Source: Brugia malayi (taxonomy: Eukaryota > Nematoda > Chromadorea > Rhabditida > Onchocercidae). Taken from it: DNA of 64,000 nucleotides. The notes under the pieces are model-generated. The model worked only from the letters and a program-made list of their open reading frames with translations. It was not told the DNA's origin and made no database searches. This document shows, piece after piece, positions 40,401 through 58,607 of this stretch (the stretch's first letter is position 1; each line of letters starts with the position of its first letter). The translations under genes were made by a program, and so were the position numbers. The stretch covers positions 10,283,721 to 10,347,720 of the forward strand of contig NW_025062479.1 of NCBI RefSeq assembly GCF_000002995.4, written 5' to 3'.

Positions 40401-43400
40401 TAAATGCTAGCAGTTTTAGCAAAGGAGATTATTTTTAAATAAAATTTGTCAAATTATTAGCGAGGATACCAAATAGCACTGTTATTTCGTCTCAATATTT
40501 TTTTAAAAACATTACCATCACCAGCAGCATTAGATGCCTCAGTTTCTGACGAAACACTTTCTTGGGTGGCATCAGTACGGTTAGCGTTTGAATCCTCCCC
40601 CAGGTTATCATCTCTCATCTGCATTTCTTGCGAAGGATCAAAAGCCTCCTGCAAGATTCAGTATGATTTCTTAAATATTGTGTTACTAGAAAACATCGAT
40701 TTTCTATAAAAGTGAACAGCATAATTTGAGATGGTAAGCTTAGATTTTACCTTTCAGATCCTCTTACGTGTCTGGTATGTTTGAAGGCTTTTTTTAAACA
40801 AAAACAAGTAAAGTTGTAATAGAGCAATTTTACTTAAAAAAAAAAAAAAAAAATGAAGCTTATACATGTCTTAAATAAGAGAACATTAAAAAATGAGTAA
40901 TCTTGTTCACTTACTTAAACGCTTCGTCCAAACCGCAACGAAAGAAACCCTACTTCACACTGACAAAGCATAAAACACTTACAATATCCACAGAATCTAA
41001 TTCAATTGAACCTATTGGCGGGCCGGGAACTTCGAACCCATGTAGTGGTGTACTAATTACCGGTACCATACCATAATCTGTAAATGCAAGGAATTTTAAG
41101 CTTTCATTAAAAAATAAGATTTATTATAAAAGAGTTGAATTGTTTTTTAACATTAGCTGAAAAAATAAGTATTCTTACATTTCAAAAAAGAAAAAAAAAT
41201 TATAGTAACATACTGGAAACATCATATTCGCCCTGCGAAGCATTCAAACGACGAGCAATATCAACATCTGCATCAGCTAAATTTGCAACTGCTCGTCTTA
41301 ACATTGATGTAAGAACGTTTTTGAAATGTTCTGGGCGTTCAAAGAGAGCTTCCCCTCGTTGATTAACGGCAACATGAGCATCAGAATCTTGTATGCCTCT
41401 GACTTGATCCTACAACAAAAGTTGTTGAATGAAAATCAATATTGAATTATGAATGTAGTTTTGACGCAATATAGAAATCTATAGCACAATAAGACACTGT
41501 AAGAACTAACCCAACGACGTACTAGTGCTTCTACATCAGCAAATTCAGATGATTGGGGATCGAGACTTTCTTTATACCTTAATGTTGCCTGGAATGGAAA
41601 AAATAATTTACTCATTTTCCATTAAGACTGAAATGTTTCATTTGAGATGCAAAAATCTTGAAATTCTCTATTTAGGGCTAATGACAAGAAGATTGTGTTC
41701 GCGAAATTTAGTCATCAACAAGGATCTCTTTAAAAAAAAAAAAAGCTAAATAATATCTAAACTGATTTCTGAATGGAGTGCAAATTTATGCACTATAAGA
41801 TGAGGCAAAAGCATAGATTGGTCTTGGTAGCTTAAATATAATCTAAAAAAGGCTTAACTGTGAACATTACCTGATACAAATCACTTATCAGTGTTTCATA
41901 GGCTGCCGAATTGTGAATATTTGCTCGAGGATTACATAAATTGCTTTGACAGTTCAAATGCGGGTCATTCGTATAAATTGTTGAGTCATTTGGATAATTA
42001 GGCCCAATAAACATATCATTTGAATGCTATAAAAACAAAAAAAAAAAAAAAATTCCTCAAATAATTCAATTAATTTCAATTCCTTCCTCACTTTTTAATG
42101 AATCTTTAAAGATTACAGTTTAAAAGAAACAAGCTCACTTCAGTCCTATTATAAGCTCACATTAGGCATTTTTTTTTTTTTTGCATGAATGTGCTCAGCA
42201 AAATTCGGCAAGGGATCAGAAGGATTCTACATATTAAATGCAGTCTAACAGAGGTTCGCTACAATATGAAAATTTAAAGATTTTGTAAAAGAAAAATGCC
42301 TGTAAAATACACACACCTCTAAACCTCCTTCTCTGTCTCCTCGATTGGTGTAAGTTCGTCGTGCCCACATAATATTACTTCTTAAAAGCACAGTACAATT
42401 CATTTCAGACTAATAAAGCAATCCATAATAGGTGCAAAGTATCAGATATGTGCAAATTTCGAGTAAAAACTATGTTACAAAAAACTTAAACAAAAAAAGA
42501 TTAACATAAGATAGCTGCCAAATATACAAGTACATAAAATATACACACTGAAGCGAGTCGGGAATGTTCAGGATTCCCCAAATTACATTTCTGAAAAATC
42601 ACCTATTTCTGCCTACAGACGGTATAATTCGCGGCAATCCGTTGACCTGAACATGCACACCGTTTTCACCCACTGCAGCCGTCGCAGCTTGCATTGCAGC
42701 ATCAAGGGCACGACGAGCCGCCTGAGTCGTAAAGAAAAGAAAAATAAAAAATTTGTTTTATAAGGTGATAAACCGTACCAGTTTTAATCCTTTCAATAAA
42801 ATAATGTTCTACATCAAATAAGAAATGTCATAATCACCTCGGTATTTGCCGGTCCATTTGTACGCACGATCACTTGTCCAACGATTCCCGGACCATGGAA
42901 TGCAGGAGTTGACGAGCCTAAGAAGGCACGTGCCGAAGGCTGCATCTGACCTGACTGCCCAGACTGCTGATGACTATGCACACTGAACGCTGGATGTCGT
43001 CGACGACTAGCATTTGCACCAGTCTGAGTACTAGATAGTGCTGCAACAATACATTCCAGTATTTTAAACAGATCCTAATCTATGATGAAAATTGCATTTT
43101 TTATAAAAATGGTTTCTCTGCAAACTGCACTGCTCGCCATTAAAAAGCACTGAAATATTTCATAACTTCGCAGTACAGTGAATGTTAAATCAAACATAAT
43201 CAATAAACGTCATTAACGTCTACTAACTCGTTATCACTAATTTAAATTGCGTCGTTGATGATTTTTAAAAAAAAGTAATGAAATAATAGTTAAGCTTCTC
43301 AAAATCTAAAATGATTTCCAAAAATAAAGTGGACAAAAAGAAAAAATATGACGAATACAGTTCATCGTGTCGGCCATTTTCATGCTCAACTAATAATGAT

Positions 43401-46400
43401 GTATGCTTTTTACCAGTTTGCACAGATGTCATGTTCCCCAACGCATTTGGCAATATATTTCGGATGAAATTCTGGATACCACCACGAACAGCAGTATTCA
43501 TTGCTCCATCTATATTTGAAGAGAAGGCTGAATATAGAAAACTTATGATAAGGAAAAACGATCAACGGTATCAAATGTGCCTCTCTTACTATCTCAGCAT
43601 GTAAATTTTGAAATATGTTGAACAGAAAACAAAAATCTCTACACAGAAAGTTATAGGAAAACTAAGTCAGAAATTCTTCTAATGATGTATAAACAGCAAA
43701 AGAGGAAAGTAATTGAATTTTTGTTACGATTATAAAAATTACTAACCAAACTGTGCTTGATTTCCTGCAGAATTAGAGGAAACAGACTGGCCATTAGGAT
43801 TCTCTCGTTCTGTTTGATTGGCATTTAAATTGAATGTTTCAGAGGTTTCCATACGCACTCCAGAATGTGCATTAGGTGCTACATGTAATCGAGCACTTTG
43901 TACATGAACTGGACCTGAAGTAACAATTTTTCAACTTCTACTCATTACAATTCTGGCAAATAAAAAAAAAAAAAGTTCACTCACCTGAAGACACGAATGG
44001 CATACGATTTCCCCCAGCAGTAATGTCTGGAACTGTAATAATTGTTGGTGCTCGAATTGTGGGATTTAAAACTGGATATGATCGTAATTGATTACCTCTC
44101 ATAGACTGAGATAAACGAAAAGCTCGTGATTGACTCGCATTTTGAACTTCACAGCATAAAAAGTAAACGGTCAGCTTATATCAGTCAAAAGAAAATTTCT
44201 GCCTGAGCTTCATTCTTTATTTCAATTCATAGAACCGCTTTCTCTTTTAAAATAATTACTGCAACTACAAAAATCTTTTGATGTTCACAATGTAAATAAT
44301 GTTATATTTAGAAGCATATTAAAAAACAGTTACCTATGTGATGAATATTGATGTTACCATCAGCAGGCTGTTGACCTCCCTCAGATACTGATCTGTCTCG
44401 AGAACTCTGCTCATTTTGTGCAGCAAATACCAAAGTAAGGATAATCTGCAATTTAATTTTTTCGATAACTTAAAGAACTAATCCTTACATCTTTTGGTTA
44501 CATTTCACTAACAACTACGTTTTGCTTGAATGTGATCATGATGTACTTTTACCTCAGTTGTTGGATCTTCATGGCGTTCCATAGCGCTTGGTTCCAAAGG
44601 CGCGTCAGGATCCGAATAATTAATGAAGATATCGGAGATTGAATGGTAGGCATGCGAAAGACGGTGCAGAACACGTCGAAAATTTTCTTGAAAACATAAT
44701 GCGATACATCTGGCACGCTAAAAAACATACAGAGAAATAGAACACTGCTTACATGTTTCGAAAACAAAAGTACTTATAAACTCTTACGAAAATGCAAAGA
44801 AAGACTTCTATTTTCTTAAGAACTGGTTTCATTCATATCTGCTGACGGAACAAAAAAAGGTTCCACATACCAAGGATGCATAAAACTTACGTTATTTGGC
44901 ATATTGTTTCGTTTAACAATCATGTCATGATAATGCTTTAGATGGTAATTTGCCAGATTTTGTACTCCTAGTATTCGTCGAAGTAATACCGTGTAATCAT
45001 TTGGTGTGGCATTTCTAAAAACTTTAATGAAATCATAAAAACATTCAATGGATATTCAAACTTAAGACAGAAAAAAGACATTTAGCACCAAAGAAATCAA
45101 CAACGCAATATCATGTATGTTGTGGACGTTCTTAAGATTTAGAATAAGACATGGATATTACAAACAGTCTAGCGTAACAGTTTCAGTAAGTTGGTTCAAC
45201 AGAAAATGTTGTGTACCGCCAAAACACTGCTTATAAAAATCACACAGAGGTTCTAATGTATTTGGAATCTCAAGTTATTAATCAAAGTAACCTTAAAACC
45301 ACAAGTTGGTGTGGGTTATTGTCCGGTGTTGAACTTGTTGTCTGAGTTTCATCTAAAAAATCTGCAGTCAGGAAAACAACGAGAAGTGAGAGCTGTACTG
45401 TCACAAAAAATGGTTGTTTTTGCAACATATCACTATCATGAGAAATACTGGTCACTCAGTGCAGGACGGCAATGGTAGAAATGCATATGCAATTGCAAAC
45501 GGAGTGAAATCATGCAAGGATTCTTTAATTCTTTAAAATAGTTCAGAATAGTGGTTGCCAAATCATACCATTTAAAATTGTTGTTAACTATTTTGCTGAT
45601 TCATTTGCTTTTGAAATTTTGTTTCAAACATTCTATAATAATGAAAAAAAAAAAAGAAAAAAAGAAAAAGAAAAAAAAAAAAACCTTCATCATCTAATTC
45701 TGAATCATCAGAGTTAATTGACAAATCTGAAAAGTATTTAAGTATGGATAAACAACAGTTTTTAACAATAACCCCAGGTAATTGAGTTAATTATGCAGTA
45801 AATTGTCGGATAGCCCACCGCAAAACACCAAGCCATATAAATCCAATTTTTTAACAATATTGAGGCAATAATTCAATGTAAAGGTGACTACTCGTTTATC
45901 AGGTACCTAATATGTTTATTTTCTGGTACAAGAGAAATTACGATCTTAAAATCTTGAAATAATAAATGCCTGCACGGTGAATATGAAGTACTTCCTCTAA
46001 TTCCAAAACTGTTTCACCAAATTTTGTACGTTCGAAATCATTTCTTAAGGGAGGCATAACGCGTTCATAACCCTCAGCCATTAACGATAAAAATGGCTCC
46101 TTCTGAAAAAAAAATTTTTTTTTTGTTTATTTAAAAAAATTTTTAATAACATTTATTTTCAAACATTTCATTAATACAATGCAGGTTTAAAATTTTCGAC
46201 AAAATTACTAGTACCACCTCAATTATCTAGTTACTAAGAAATGTACGTCTACTAGTGATAACAGTTATCTGTCGTCTGAATAGATCACTTCTGTCATGAT
46301 TCTTCTATAACAAAAACTTTTACCTCAAGAAGTTGTAAGGTACGCTCGCTGCGGCTTAATCCATCAGAGATGAAATTAATTCGACTGAGTGCTCCAGAAT

Positions 46401-47311
46401 TCATATGACGTACATTAGCACCTCGAATATGTACTCGCAATGTCAAATCACCAGATCGCGGTGTGTTTTCCTGAGTTTCTACATCAACTGAAGTGCGATC
46501 AAAGACAGCACCTAACACATTTGAAAGCGCCTCTCTTACTAACTCCTACAAACAAACAACTGTACAGCCAAATTAGATTACATATAGAATTAGATATTAC
46601 TATATTAATCATAAAATTAGAAACAATCTTGCGGTAAGATCAAGCATATTTTCCTAGATCAAAATTATTATTTTGGAAATTACTAGTACACCACAGAAAC
46701 TAACCGTTGTGCTACCTGCATCCTGAAATACAGAATTGCGTATGATAACCATTTCACCATTTATCACATTAACTCGCGCGTTTTCAATGTGCTCATCATT
46801 GCTACCATGTCCGAGATCAGAGAGCTGCGAATTCAGTCCAGATGGAGGACCACTGCAAAAAAAAAATTCAATCACTTTACCCTCCCAACAAGCACATACA
46901 ACAAGTTACATTTGCAGTATAATTTCTTCATCTTCAAAAGTGACATTTTCAAAATACGCCAAAAAAAAAGTTACGCGTTGGCTGGACGCTCCACCATGTG
47001 AAGTGTTAATCCGTCTGTAATACCATAGTCCTTCAGAAGTCGATCATTGCTCAAAAGTGGATGTCCTTGAAAAATCAGCCGTTGTCTCGATTCCAAAATA
47101 CCCATCTTCTCCTCTATTACTTTCCGCAAAGTACCGAGACTTGCCTTAAATCCAGTGAAGATATTCACAACTTAAAAAACGAAAAAAAAAAAAAATAAAT
47201 AAATAAATACCTAGGCCACTTCTCTTTGCTGAAGAATAAACAGCAACTTACATCATCTGCAATGTCGAGTTCTTCATCTTTTCGATCCAACGTCTTCACT
47301 CTGATTCTCAT
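36814..47311 (-). CDS. BAG6: BAG6/Scythe-like ubiquitin-like-domain chaperone (about 1,355 aa)
   Basis: BAG6 family proteins hold exposed hydrophobic segments for tail-anchored insertion or proteasomal disposal. Exons: 47311-47252, 47144-46975, 46852-46705, 46545-46324, 46102-45976, 45726-45685, 45352-45292, 45014-44891, 44717-44553, 44445-44334, 44146-43985, 43914-43747, 43509-43414, 43040-42838, 42721-42603, 42380-42317, 42026-41871, 41588-41511, 41409-41214, 41077-40983, 40648-40516, 40056-39922, 39808-39644, 39375-39187, 39076-38943, 38822-38681, then 38337-38190, 38082-37978, 37575-37474, 37252-37148, 36954-36814. N-terminal ubiquitin-like fold (IRVKTLDRKDE, RQRLIFQGHPLL, LHMVERP), disordered Gln/Ser/Asn-rich middle, helical blocks, and a BAG6-type C-terminus (DWVSVIQDD, FSDAYLGG, final helix LQNEFDDLVRQRV). 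The 38681-to-38337 join is out of phase, so a small exon is missing. Human BAG6 is about 1,130 aa. Confidence 0.85.
38238..38309 (-). repeat. Two tandem 36-bp repeats in a BAG6-like exon
   Basis: Two adjacent 12-codon units differ at three bases. They encode DQTAESSSFTIN and DQTAESTSFTTN in the disordered part before the conserved C-terminus. The low divergence points to a recent in-frame duplication. Confidence 0.9.
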
Positions 47312-47319
47312 GACTGAAA
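47312..47319 (-). promoter_or_regulatory. Candidate spliced-leader acceptor of the BAG6-like gene
   Basis: On the minus strand ATTTCAG stands two bases before the ATG at 47311 with no coding exon seen upstream. This is the usual layout of a nematode trans-splice site. The call is inference until a leader-bearing transcript is found. Confidence 0.6.
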
Positions 47320-49669
47320 TTCAAGTTTGCTTTGTGAAAGAAGAGAACAATAGAAATGAAGTGATTACCATTTTTTAAGCAAGTCTTCTTCCTTTTTTCT
47401 TTTAAAATCAGAGTATTTTAAAACTATACTTGAACAGAAATTAATAGAAGAAATTTCAACTGTAAATTCACCACAAATTTAGGGAAACTTCCCAGCCAAT
47501 GTTAAACGGTATACTAATTGCCATGCAACTTAAATAATGTATGTCAATCAGTTTGAAGCAGATGTACCACAGAACAATCAACCTGGATAAAGTAGTCAAT
47601 AGTCTTCAAAGTCCCAAGACATATCCCTCATTCCCTCCCATTTGAAATATTATAACGCATGCAGAAGCTAAACCAACCTCTCAAGAAGTGAAATAGAAAA
47701 CCTTCTGAGCAATTTCTAGGAAAAATCAATCTAAAAAAAACTTTACTCCAAGCTCCATCTGATGACTGTAAATTTGCATATTTTCAATCAATAATATACC
47801 TTTAAAATTTGCATAATTTATATGCTGTTATTTTCACTTCTGTCTACTTCCTTTATTTCTATATCTTGCTATTTAGTTGTATTAACATTAGAGTGCAATA
47901 TCAAGAAAACCATCATTCAAGCAAGGAAAATCATATATATTTTCATGATTTATCACAGCTAACAAGTTTGAATTCTAACTTCACAATTGTACAGTACTAC
48001 TTTTATCAAAATTACTTTGGATACTTTTTCACATACGATTTCATGCAACCGTTTAACTAATTAAGTATGACTTTCTACCAGCAAATTAAATTCACATCAT
48101 AACTAAATCAACATTTACACTTTACACCTAACTTCCATCTAACTGACGTTATCGACCCAAACACCATCCCTCTATGTATTTTCTAGGTTTCCTCACTATC
48201 ATGATCAGTAGTCATTTCGCGGCTGGACGATGCCTTTTTCTAAGATGCAAGCAATGGATAATTAAGTGATGTACGTGAATGGAAGGGTGGTGGGGGGAGG
48301 ATTTGTTGGATGGAGTATAGCGGAGCAAGAATTTTGAAAGGAGGGAATTGTTAGGTGGGTACAGGGAAGTAGGAATTGTCAAGCTGAGTACTGAAAAAGC
48401 GGAACTGTAGAGCGGGAGAAAACATAGTTTAGTGCTTAATTACTACTAATACTGTAAATGTTGATAATTGGTGGCGAAATTGTGATTGTAACTGTTGATA
48501 ACGGATTACTGGTAATGAAAAAGGAAAAAATTGCAAAGAGAGAAGCGACGACAAAATTTAGAGACATCGAACGATCGAACCATAGAAGACAATTATTGTT
48601 GCTTTTTTCTTTTTTCCTTTATTTCGTTTTGTTTTGTTTTATTTTTTAAAATTTTGATTACTAATTAAAATTTATCATTATGAATTGCAGATTTAACGTA
48701 TCTTTGTTATGATTTTAAAAATATGATCATAAATATAAAATTTTCGATTAAGCTTCAAATAATATTTATTTAAACCACTTAAGACTATTTTGTTTATTTT
48801 ACTCTTCTTGATATGAGAGAGAAGTTGTAAAAAAACTGTCAAAAAAATTTTTTTCTTGATTTTTTTTTTTTGAAACTAGAAGCTAGTGAAATAGATTAGA
48901 ATGTTATTGTAATACGGCGATGTAAACTTTCACGATTGATGAATTAAGTGAAAGAAATTGAAAATTTAGTTAAGTATTCATTACAACAAGACAACAACCT
49001 ATGCTCAATTTGTTTCTCACTCGTTCTAGTTCATGTACTTTTGTTTATTCTTCAGCTTTCCCTTTTTTTTTTCTTACTTCCTTTCCGGGTATTTTAAAAG
49101 CATTTAATCGTAATGAAGTGGAGACTTTATGAATATTAAAAGAAATCGAATTAGGTAATAAAAAAAAAAATAAAAATAAAAATTAAGCACACATTCATCA
49201 ATACAAAATACAAATAATTTATTTTACGAAAAAAATATTGAGGGAAAATAAAGAATTTTTTTTCTTTTTTTGTTGACAATCAATTTTGTTTCTTAAATTT
49301 GTATAATAGCATCACCTAGGTCAACTGCTGAATTCAACGAATTGATTTAGCAACTAATATTGCGGCTTCTTTTTTTTCAATTGCAGAGTTTAGTTGTGTC
49401 TGGCATATGATTATGTCAGCAGGAACAGATAACTCTTATGAGTGATTCAATTGATCCTTGTATTTTTAACTTTTCGACCCGTTTTTTTCTATCCTACATC
49501 TGTTCAATCTTTTTTGCTCTTCGTAAAGGTCACTGAATCATTGTGCACGATGATATTAATGAATTACTCTACAAATAAATTTATAAAAAATTACCGAATT
49601 TGAAAATGATCATAATTTGAAATGTGAATAAATATGCTAATAATCATAAAAAACATTAATAATATATTT
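47320..49669. other. Intergenic region between BAG6-like and transthyretin-like genes
   Basis: Upstream region of BAG6 and downstream region of the transthyretin-like gene, both on the minus strand. A less AT-rich, G-rich patch lies at about 48270-48420. Open frames here are short and without domain or splice support. Confidence 0.45.
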
Positions 49670-51018
49670 TTAAATACACTTCTTCTCTCTGCCTTCTTGA
49701 GCGATATTCAAACTAACGATACCCATATTATAGATGTCATTGATGTATTCTTTTGGAATTTGATAATCGTCCACAATCCTACATTTCTGAAATGATTGCA
49801 TTTCAGAAATAAAAATTGAAAAAAAGTCTTGAATTTTTCTTCCCTTCATATTTTGATTAGGATCAGAAATTTAAAAAAAAAAAAAAAAAGAAATCATATT
49901 TGTCTCACGATGTTGTCATCCAATCAAAAAGTTCACTCTATTCTTTTAAACCTTTTTTTCTTTTTTCTGCTCCAACTTTCAAACTATATGAAATGAAATA
50001 GAAGCATGGAAAGAAAATTTTAATTTAATATAAAAATGTGCAGTACTGAAAATAAGTTGATATAACCCATCCCAAAATATAAAATAATTAAATCCATACC
50101 ACCGAATATTTTGCTGAAAAACTTACCGGATCGATAACACCATCATTACAGCTATGAGTAATGCGCAAATAAGGCTCAATACTGCCTATTTCATCTTCCT
50201 GTCCACTCACTTCAAAGCGTCCGTTTCGATCGGAATGAGTTGCAGAAAGTGAATCATCAGGGTCCCCTTTAAAATTTCATAACGAATCATAAAAAATGGT
50301 TTTTTAAACCAGTAAATTGATCAATTTATTTTTGAAAAAAACTGCTTTGTTAATTTCAAAATTTTTCTTTATCTGTCCAAATTGGTTACCAAAAATTGAC
50401 TAAATTATAGATTAACTAATATTAAATAAAAAAAGAAATTTTTTCTTCACTACAATACATAATTATTTACTAAAAATCCAAATAAACAACTTCATAATTC
50501 AAAAAAATGAAAAATGAATTGAAAGAATTCATTTTTCGTTTTTTGTATAAAACTTTGGTATAAATTAAGTTAGCATTTATTTTTTGAATGAATGATGCAA
50601 ATTTGTTGCATTTAGAAAAGATAAAGAAAAATTGTTTACGATAAATGATTTTGTATGATTCAGTTTTAGATCACATTTGTAATTTTCTTTTTTTTAAAAT
50701 TTTTTTTTTAATTTTAACATTGTAAAATCAAATAATAGATTATTTACTGAAAGATATTGATAGATCTAAAATTAAAGCTAAAATTAAAAATTAAAGGCAG
50801 ATTTAAGGTCTAAAAATTAATAGATCTGAAATTATAGATCTAAGAAATGAAATATGAAAGAAAATATAACATGTATCCGCTTCACGTAATTCAATATGAA
50901 CATTAATAGCCGATTTATCACTGCATGCCACTTGTCCTCTTACTGTCATTGTTTGCATTTTGCAGTATGCAAACGCTACCAATAACAGTGTAAATCCTGT
51001 TACTTTTAATATTAGCAT
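49670..51018 (-). CDS. Secreted transthyretin-like family protein (3 exons, 134 aa)
   Basis: Nematode-specific transthyretin-like (TTL) proteins are small secreted beta-sandwich proteins; some members bridge apoptotic cells to phagocytes and many are abundant in parasite secretions. Exons: 51018-50871, 50266-50127, 49786-49670, joining in phase. The signal peptide is residues 1 to about 19 (MLILKVTGFTLLLVAFAYC). The mature part has the TTL marks: VRGQVACSDKSAINVHIELRE, WGDPDDSLSATHSDRNGRF, EVSG, then YLRITHSCN. Cysteines in the first strand, in the THSC motif, and after DP(KC) are present as in the family. Length is typical. Which TTL subgroup it belongs to could not be told. Confidence 0.93.
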
Positions 51019-51031
51019 TTTTAATCTAAAA
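51019..51031 (-). promoter_or_regulatory. Candidate spliced-leader acceptor of the TTL gene
   Basis: On the minus strand a TTTTAG stands seven bases before the ATG at 51018, with no upstream coding exon. This fits trans-splicing but is inferred. Confidence 0.5.
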
Positions 51032-54000
51032 TTTAATTCATTTGTTTAAAAAAAAAAGGAAGAAAAACTTTGATTTTGAATTCATTACAAATTTTTCACA
51101 CATTCACAAATTTTAACATTATTTAATTTAGTCTACAAGAACCAAATATTTTATAGCCATTATTATTATTATTAGAAATAAAGTAACTTTTCTAACACAT
51201 TGAAAAATCTTAAAATTATTTAATATGATCTACAAGAAACACATATTGCATAACTTACCATAAATAAATGAATTAAAAAAAAAAAGAGATACAAGTATAG
51301 GAAAAGTGAATGAATGAGAATTTAAATGAAATGATGAAAATTTTGCAATGGTAAATGAGAGCAATGAATTGTTGTTGAAAGAAACTAATGAGATTTGTTG
51401 ATGAGAACAGCTGCTTTAACATTTAGGATGCCATTGGTGGAGTAAAGATGACTATGGCTTATCAGTTGCAAACTTTTCAACTGTAATGAAATTATTTCAA
51501 ATCTTTTTTTTTTTTTTTTTTTTTTTTTGAACTGATTCAATTAAGCACATTTAAAAGCAAATTTTATTGATGAAAAACTTAATTTATTTTTTTTTTTAAT
51601 GTGAGATTTATTTTTATGAAAATAAGAAAATCTCAGATTTTAATGTTTTTTTTTTTGCGAAATTTGTTAAATTCAGTTGATTTTTACATACGAAACTTTG
51701 ATTTTGCTTACTTTCAATTTCGTTTCTTTTAATTTACGTTTTAAACTTAAATTTCAAAAATTTTTTCCTTTTAATTTTGTAGAGCAAATTTTACATTAGT
51801 AGTAAGTTTTTTTTATAGCTATGGTATACAGTTAAGGAAAAGAAACATACAGATTAAAGATTTATAATTCCAATCAATTTAAAAATGATAATTTAAACTT
51901 CTTTCTCCCGAGAAATTAAATAATTGAACCAAATTTAAGTTATCAAATGTTGAAATGTAATATATCTCTCACTGATTTTGTTATGTGATATAATAAAATG
52001 CCACCACTAACTGAAATTGAAGTATAACTTTTTTGTGAAATAAGCAAGCATTTTTTTCCTAATAAATTTTTTTTTTACTGTTTGGTAACATTGCATTTTT
52101 TCTTTTTTTTCGTTATCACTGAAAATTATTTATTTTAAAAAATTTGCAGTCTAATCAATATGGAACTGATAACAATAAATATGATTGGAATCATTCTATG
52201 CCTATCATTTTCATCTTTTCATTCCTATGCAATCAACTTTTACATTTTTCTTTTTTTCCTCTTCTTTTGTTCACTTATACAATTTTGTTTATAATTATTA
52301 AAAATACTATTGATGATTTGATCATCAAAATGATAAAAATAATGAATGTTTTTTGACAAAATCAGAGTTTAAATTTTAATTTTTATGAATGTTTTATATG
52401 AATAAATTGCAGAATTATTTTCTCTATTGTTTTGCTTTTTATGTATGTTATTTAATTAAATTTTTTAATCAAGCAAAATTCTAATGTTATCATCATTTAA
52501 ATGTAATGTTAATTTCTAATAATAATTGGAAAATAACGGAATATTGATGATGATTGATGATAATGATAATATTTTATAATTAACTATTATAAAATTATTT
52601 TGTTAATCATATAATTAATCAATTTATTAATTTGTAATAAATTGTATATTTTATAATCATGAATATTTTCATGGCTTCTTTTTTTTCTTCCACTATATTT
52701 AATTAGCAAAATTATTGATGTAAAAAGAAAAGAATTTATTTGAAACACTGAAAATGTGAAATATATTATCAGATCATAATGATAAACTAGAGAGAAAATG
52801 AAGATAACACATAGTTAGAGGTGCTATTATTTATTATTATTACCTAAAATTCAAATAAAAAAGAAACTGATAGCGGAAAACGTTTTTTTTCCTTCCTTTT
52901 TCTTAACCTTATTTTCAATTCTGTTTATTTCTCTCATTCTCTTTCCTTTCCCATTGCTAAAATAGACATTTATTTCAAATCAATCATTCAAACAATCGAT
53001 AATTTGAATGTATTACACAAACTGATAATAATGTTATCAACTTTTCATTGTCTGTCGCATGAAAATTTTTCACTTTTTTTTTGATTATGTGAAACATTCT
53101 ATTTTATTATAATTAACTGATTTATTTATTTTTTCTTTTTGGAGTTAAATTAAGCTACAATAATATGATTCGAATGATTCAAACTATTTAGCATTGAGGA
53201 ATTAAGTAATAAGAGTAATAGATTTTTTGTTTTCTTGAAATAGGAATTGAAATTTTTTATGAAAGAAAATCAAACAGTTCAAAAAAATTCCACTGACAAT
53301 TTTTTCCCTCTCTATTTTGTTTTTGCTTTTTGTGTGATGACCATAAATTTTTTAGTAGAAAAAAAAGTGGTTTATAGAAATATATTTCACTTATTTAAAT
53401 AAAATTGAAATTAAAAAATCATAATTATGAACTGGTCATTTCTATTTTGTTATTTTCACTAAACAAATTTTATAATTTAAAAGAAAAAAGGAGTGAAAAT
53501 AACTAAATATGTTTATAAATAAATTATCAGCTCTTATAATAATTAGAAATAATTTATGCCACATTTTATTGTTTTTCTTTTTCTAAATTATTCTACTGGT
53601 GAGATAAATTTATCAAAATAATATCTATAACTTTTACACATCAATCAATTGCATTCATATTTACCAGATTTCACAGCAACAATAATAAAACGGAAAAGAA
53701 GAAAAAAAACCAGTTTAGTTAGTAAAGATGGAATAATTCTCGATAATTTAACGTATTTGTGTCTGAAACACTTCAATATATTAGGCGATAATGTTTGTTT
53801 GTTTATTTATTAGTTTGCTTGTTTTTGTTAACTTATGATTGGCATATTTTCATGTCATTTTACTGAAAATTCTCATTTTTTCACTTTTTTAAACTTATTA
53901 ATTAGTTAAATTTGTTAACAAATTATCCATTTAATTTAACCAAGCATTACGTACATTTTTTTTTCACTTATTTCAGTTTATTCAGTAATTTAATTACGAT

Positions 54001-54889
54001 TGAATTAGGAATATAAATTAATTATATAACTAAATTTTATTTTTGATTGAATTTTAGGTATATTTCAAGTCTCTTTATTGTCTTATTCTTCGTTTTTATT
54101 TCCCTTACAATTAATTTATTAAGTGTTTTTAGACTTCTATTTGATTTAATTAAGTGGGATCTTTTTTTTCATTGAATCTAAACATTTTTAATAAGAGATG
54201 ATGATAGTTAATTTTAAGATTGAAGGATGAAAAGTCATAAATAAGCATAAAAATTATTCATAAGCATCAATTAGTTAAGTTCAAACTAATTGATGAAATT
54301 ATTTCGAACTGGTATGTTCAAGTTCAAGATTTTTCAAAAAATAAAAGTAAAAAAACCTTTTACTGATTGATCAGACAGCATGTTAAATATGATAAGCAAT
54401 TTTCGATGTTTCAATTTTTATTAAAAAGCCGATTATTACAGAAAAAATTCTATTCGTCCGTAAAAAAATAAAATGATTGTGTTATTTTCATGAACTAATT
54501 TGTTTTTCATATTCAGTAATCATTTATATGATAAATATTGGACATTTAAATTGTCAATTTCAATCAATTAAAAGGTTGGCCGAGAAATTTAACTAGATCT
54601 AGTGAAGCCTAGTAATTAGTTCAATAAAATTCTATGATAAAGAAGTTTTTCTTCTTTCTTTACAATCAATATATTCATTTATTTTATAATTTGTTATCTA
54701 AAATTATTATTGCTTATTTTGAAGTTTTGCACAAATTCTATTTAATGTCATTTCATCTTTATCTAACTCCTACTCACATAGGCCTTTTTTTTTAGGTTCA
54801 TTTTTAAAATAAAAAAAAATTTTCTTTATAATTTATTTCTTCATGAAAGTTTAATTTAAAGTTAAACTTCATTTAAATTTTCTTCTTCC
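51032..54889. other. Divergent intergenic region between TTL and MAP kinase genes
   Basis: The two flanking genes point away from each other, so both promoters should be here. The sequence is AT-rich with poly-T/poly-A tracts (for example near 51510-51528). No supported exon was found. Confidence 0.45.
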
Positions 54890-54902
54890 TTTTTTTCTGC
54901 AG
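54890..54902 (+). promoter_or_regulatory. Candidate spliced-leader acceptor of the MAP kinase gene
   Basis: A pyrimidine tract ending CTGCAG lies one base before the ATG at 54904, with no recognisable coding exon upstream. Either trans-splicing or a cis intron in the 5' UTR would explain it. Confidence 0.55.
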
Positions 54903-54903
54903 G

Positions 54904-58607
<3,704 letters not shown>

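Noticed and set aside
48458..48649. Plus-strand 63-aa frame
   Set aside because: No domain, no splice context, ends in a poly-Phe/Leu run; probably chance.
52144..52356. Plus-strand 70-aa hydrophobic frame
   Set aside because: AT-rich sequence gives Phe/Leu/Ile-rich frames by chance; no signal or family match.
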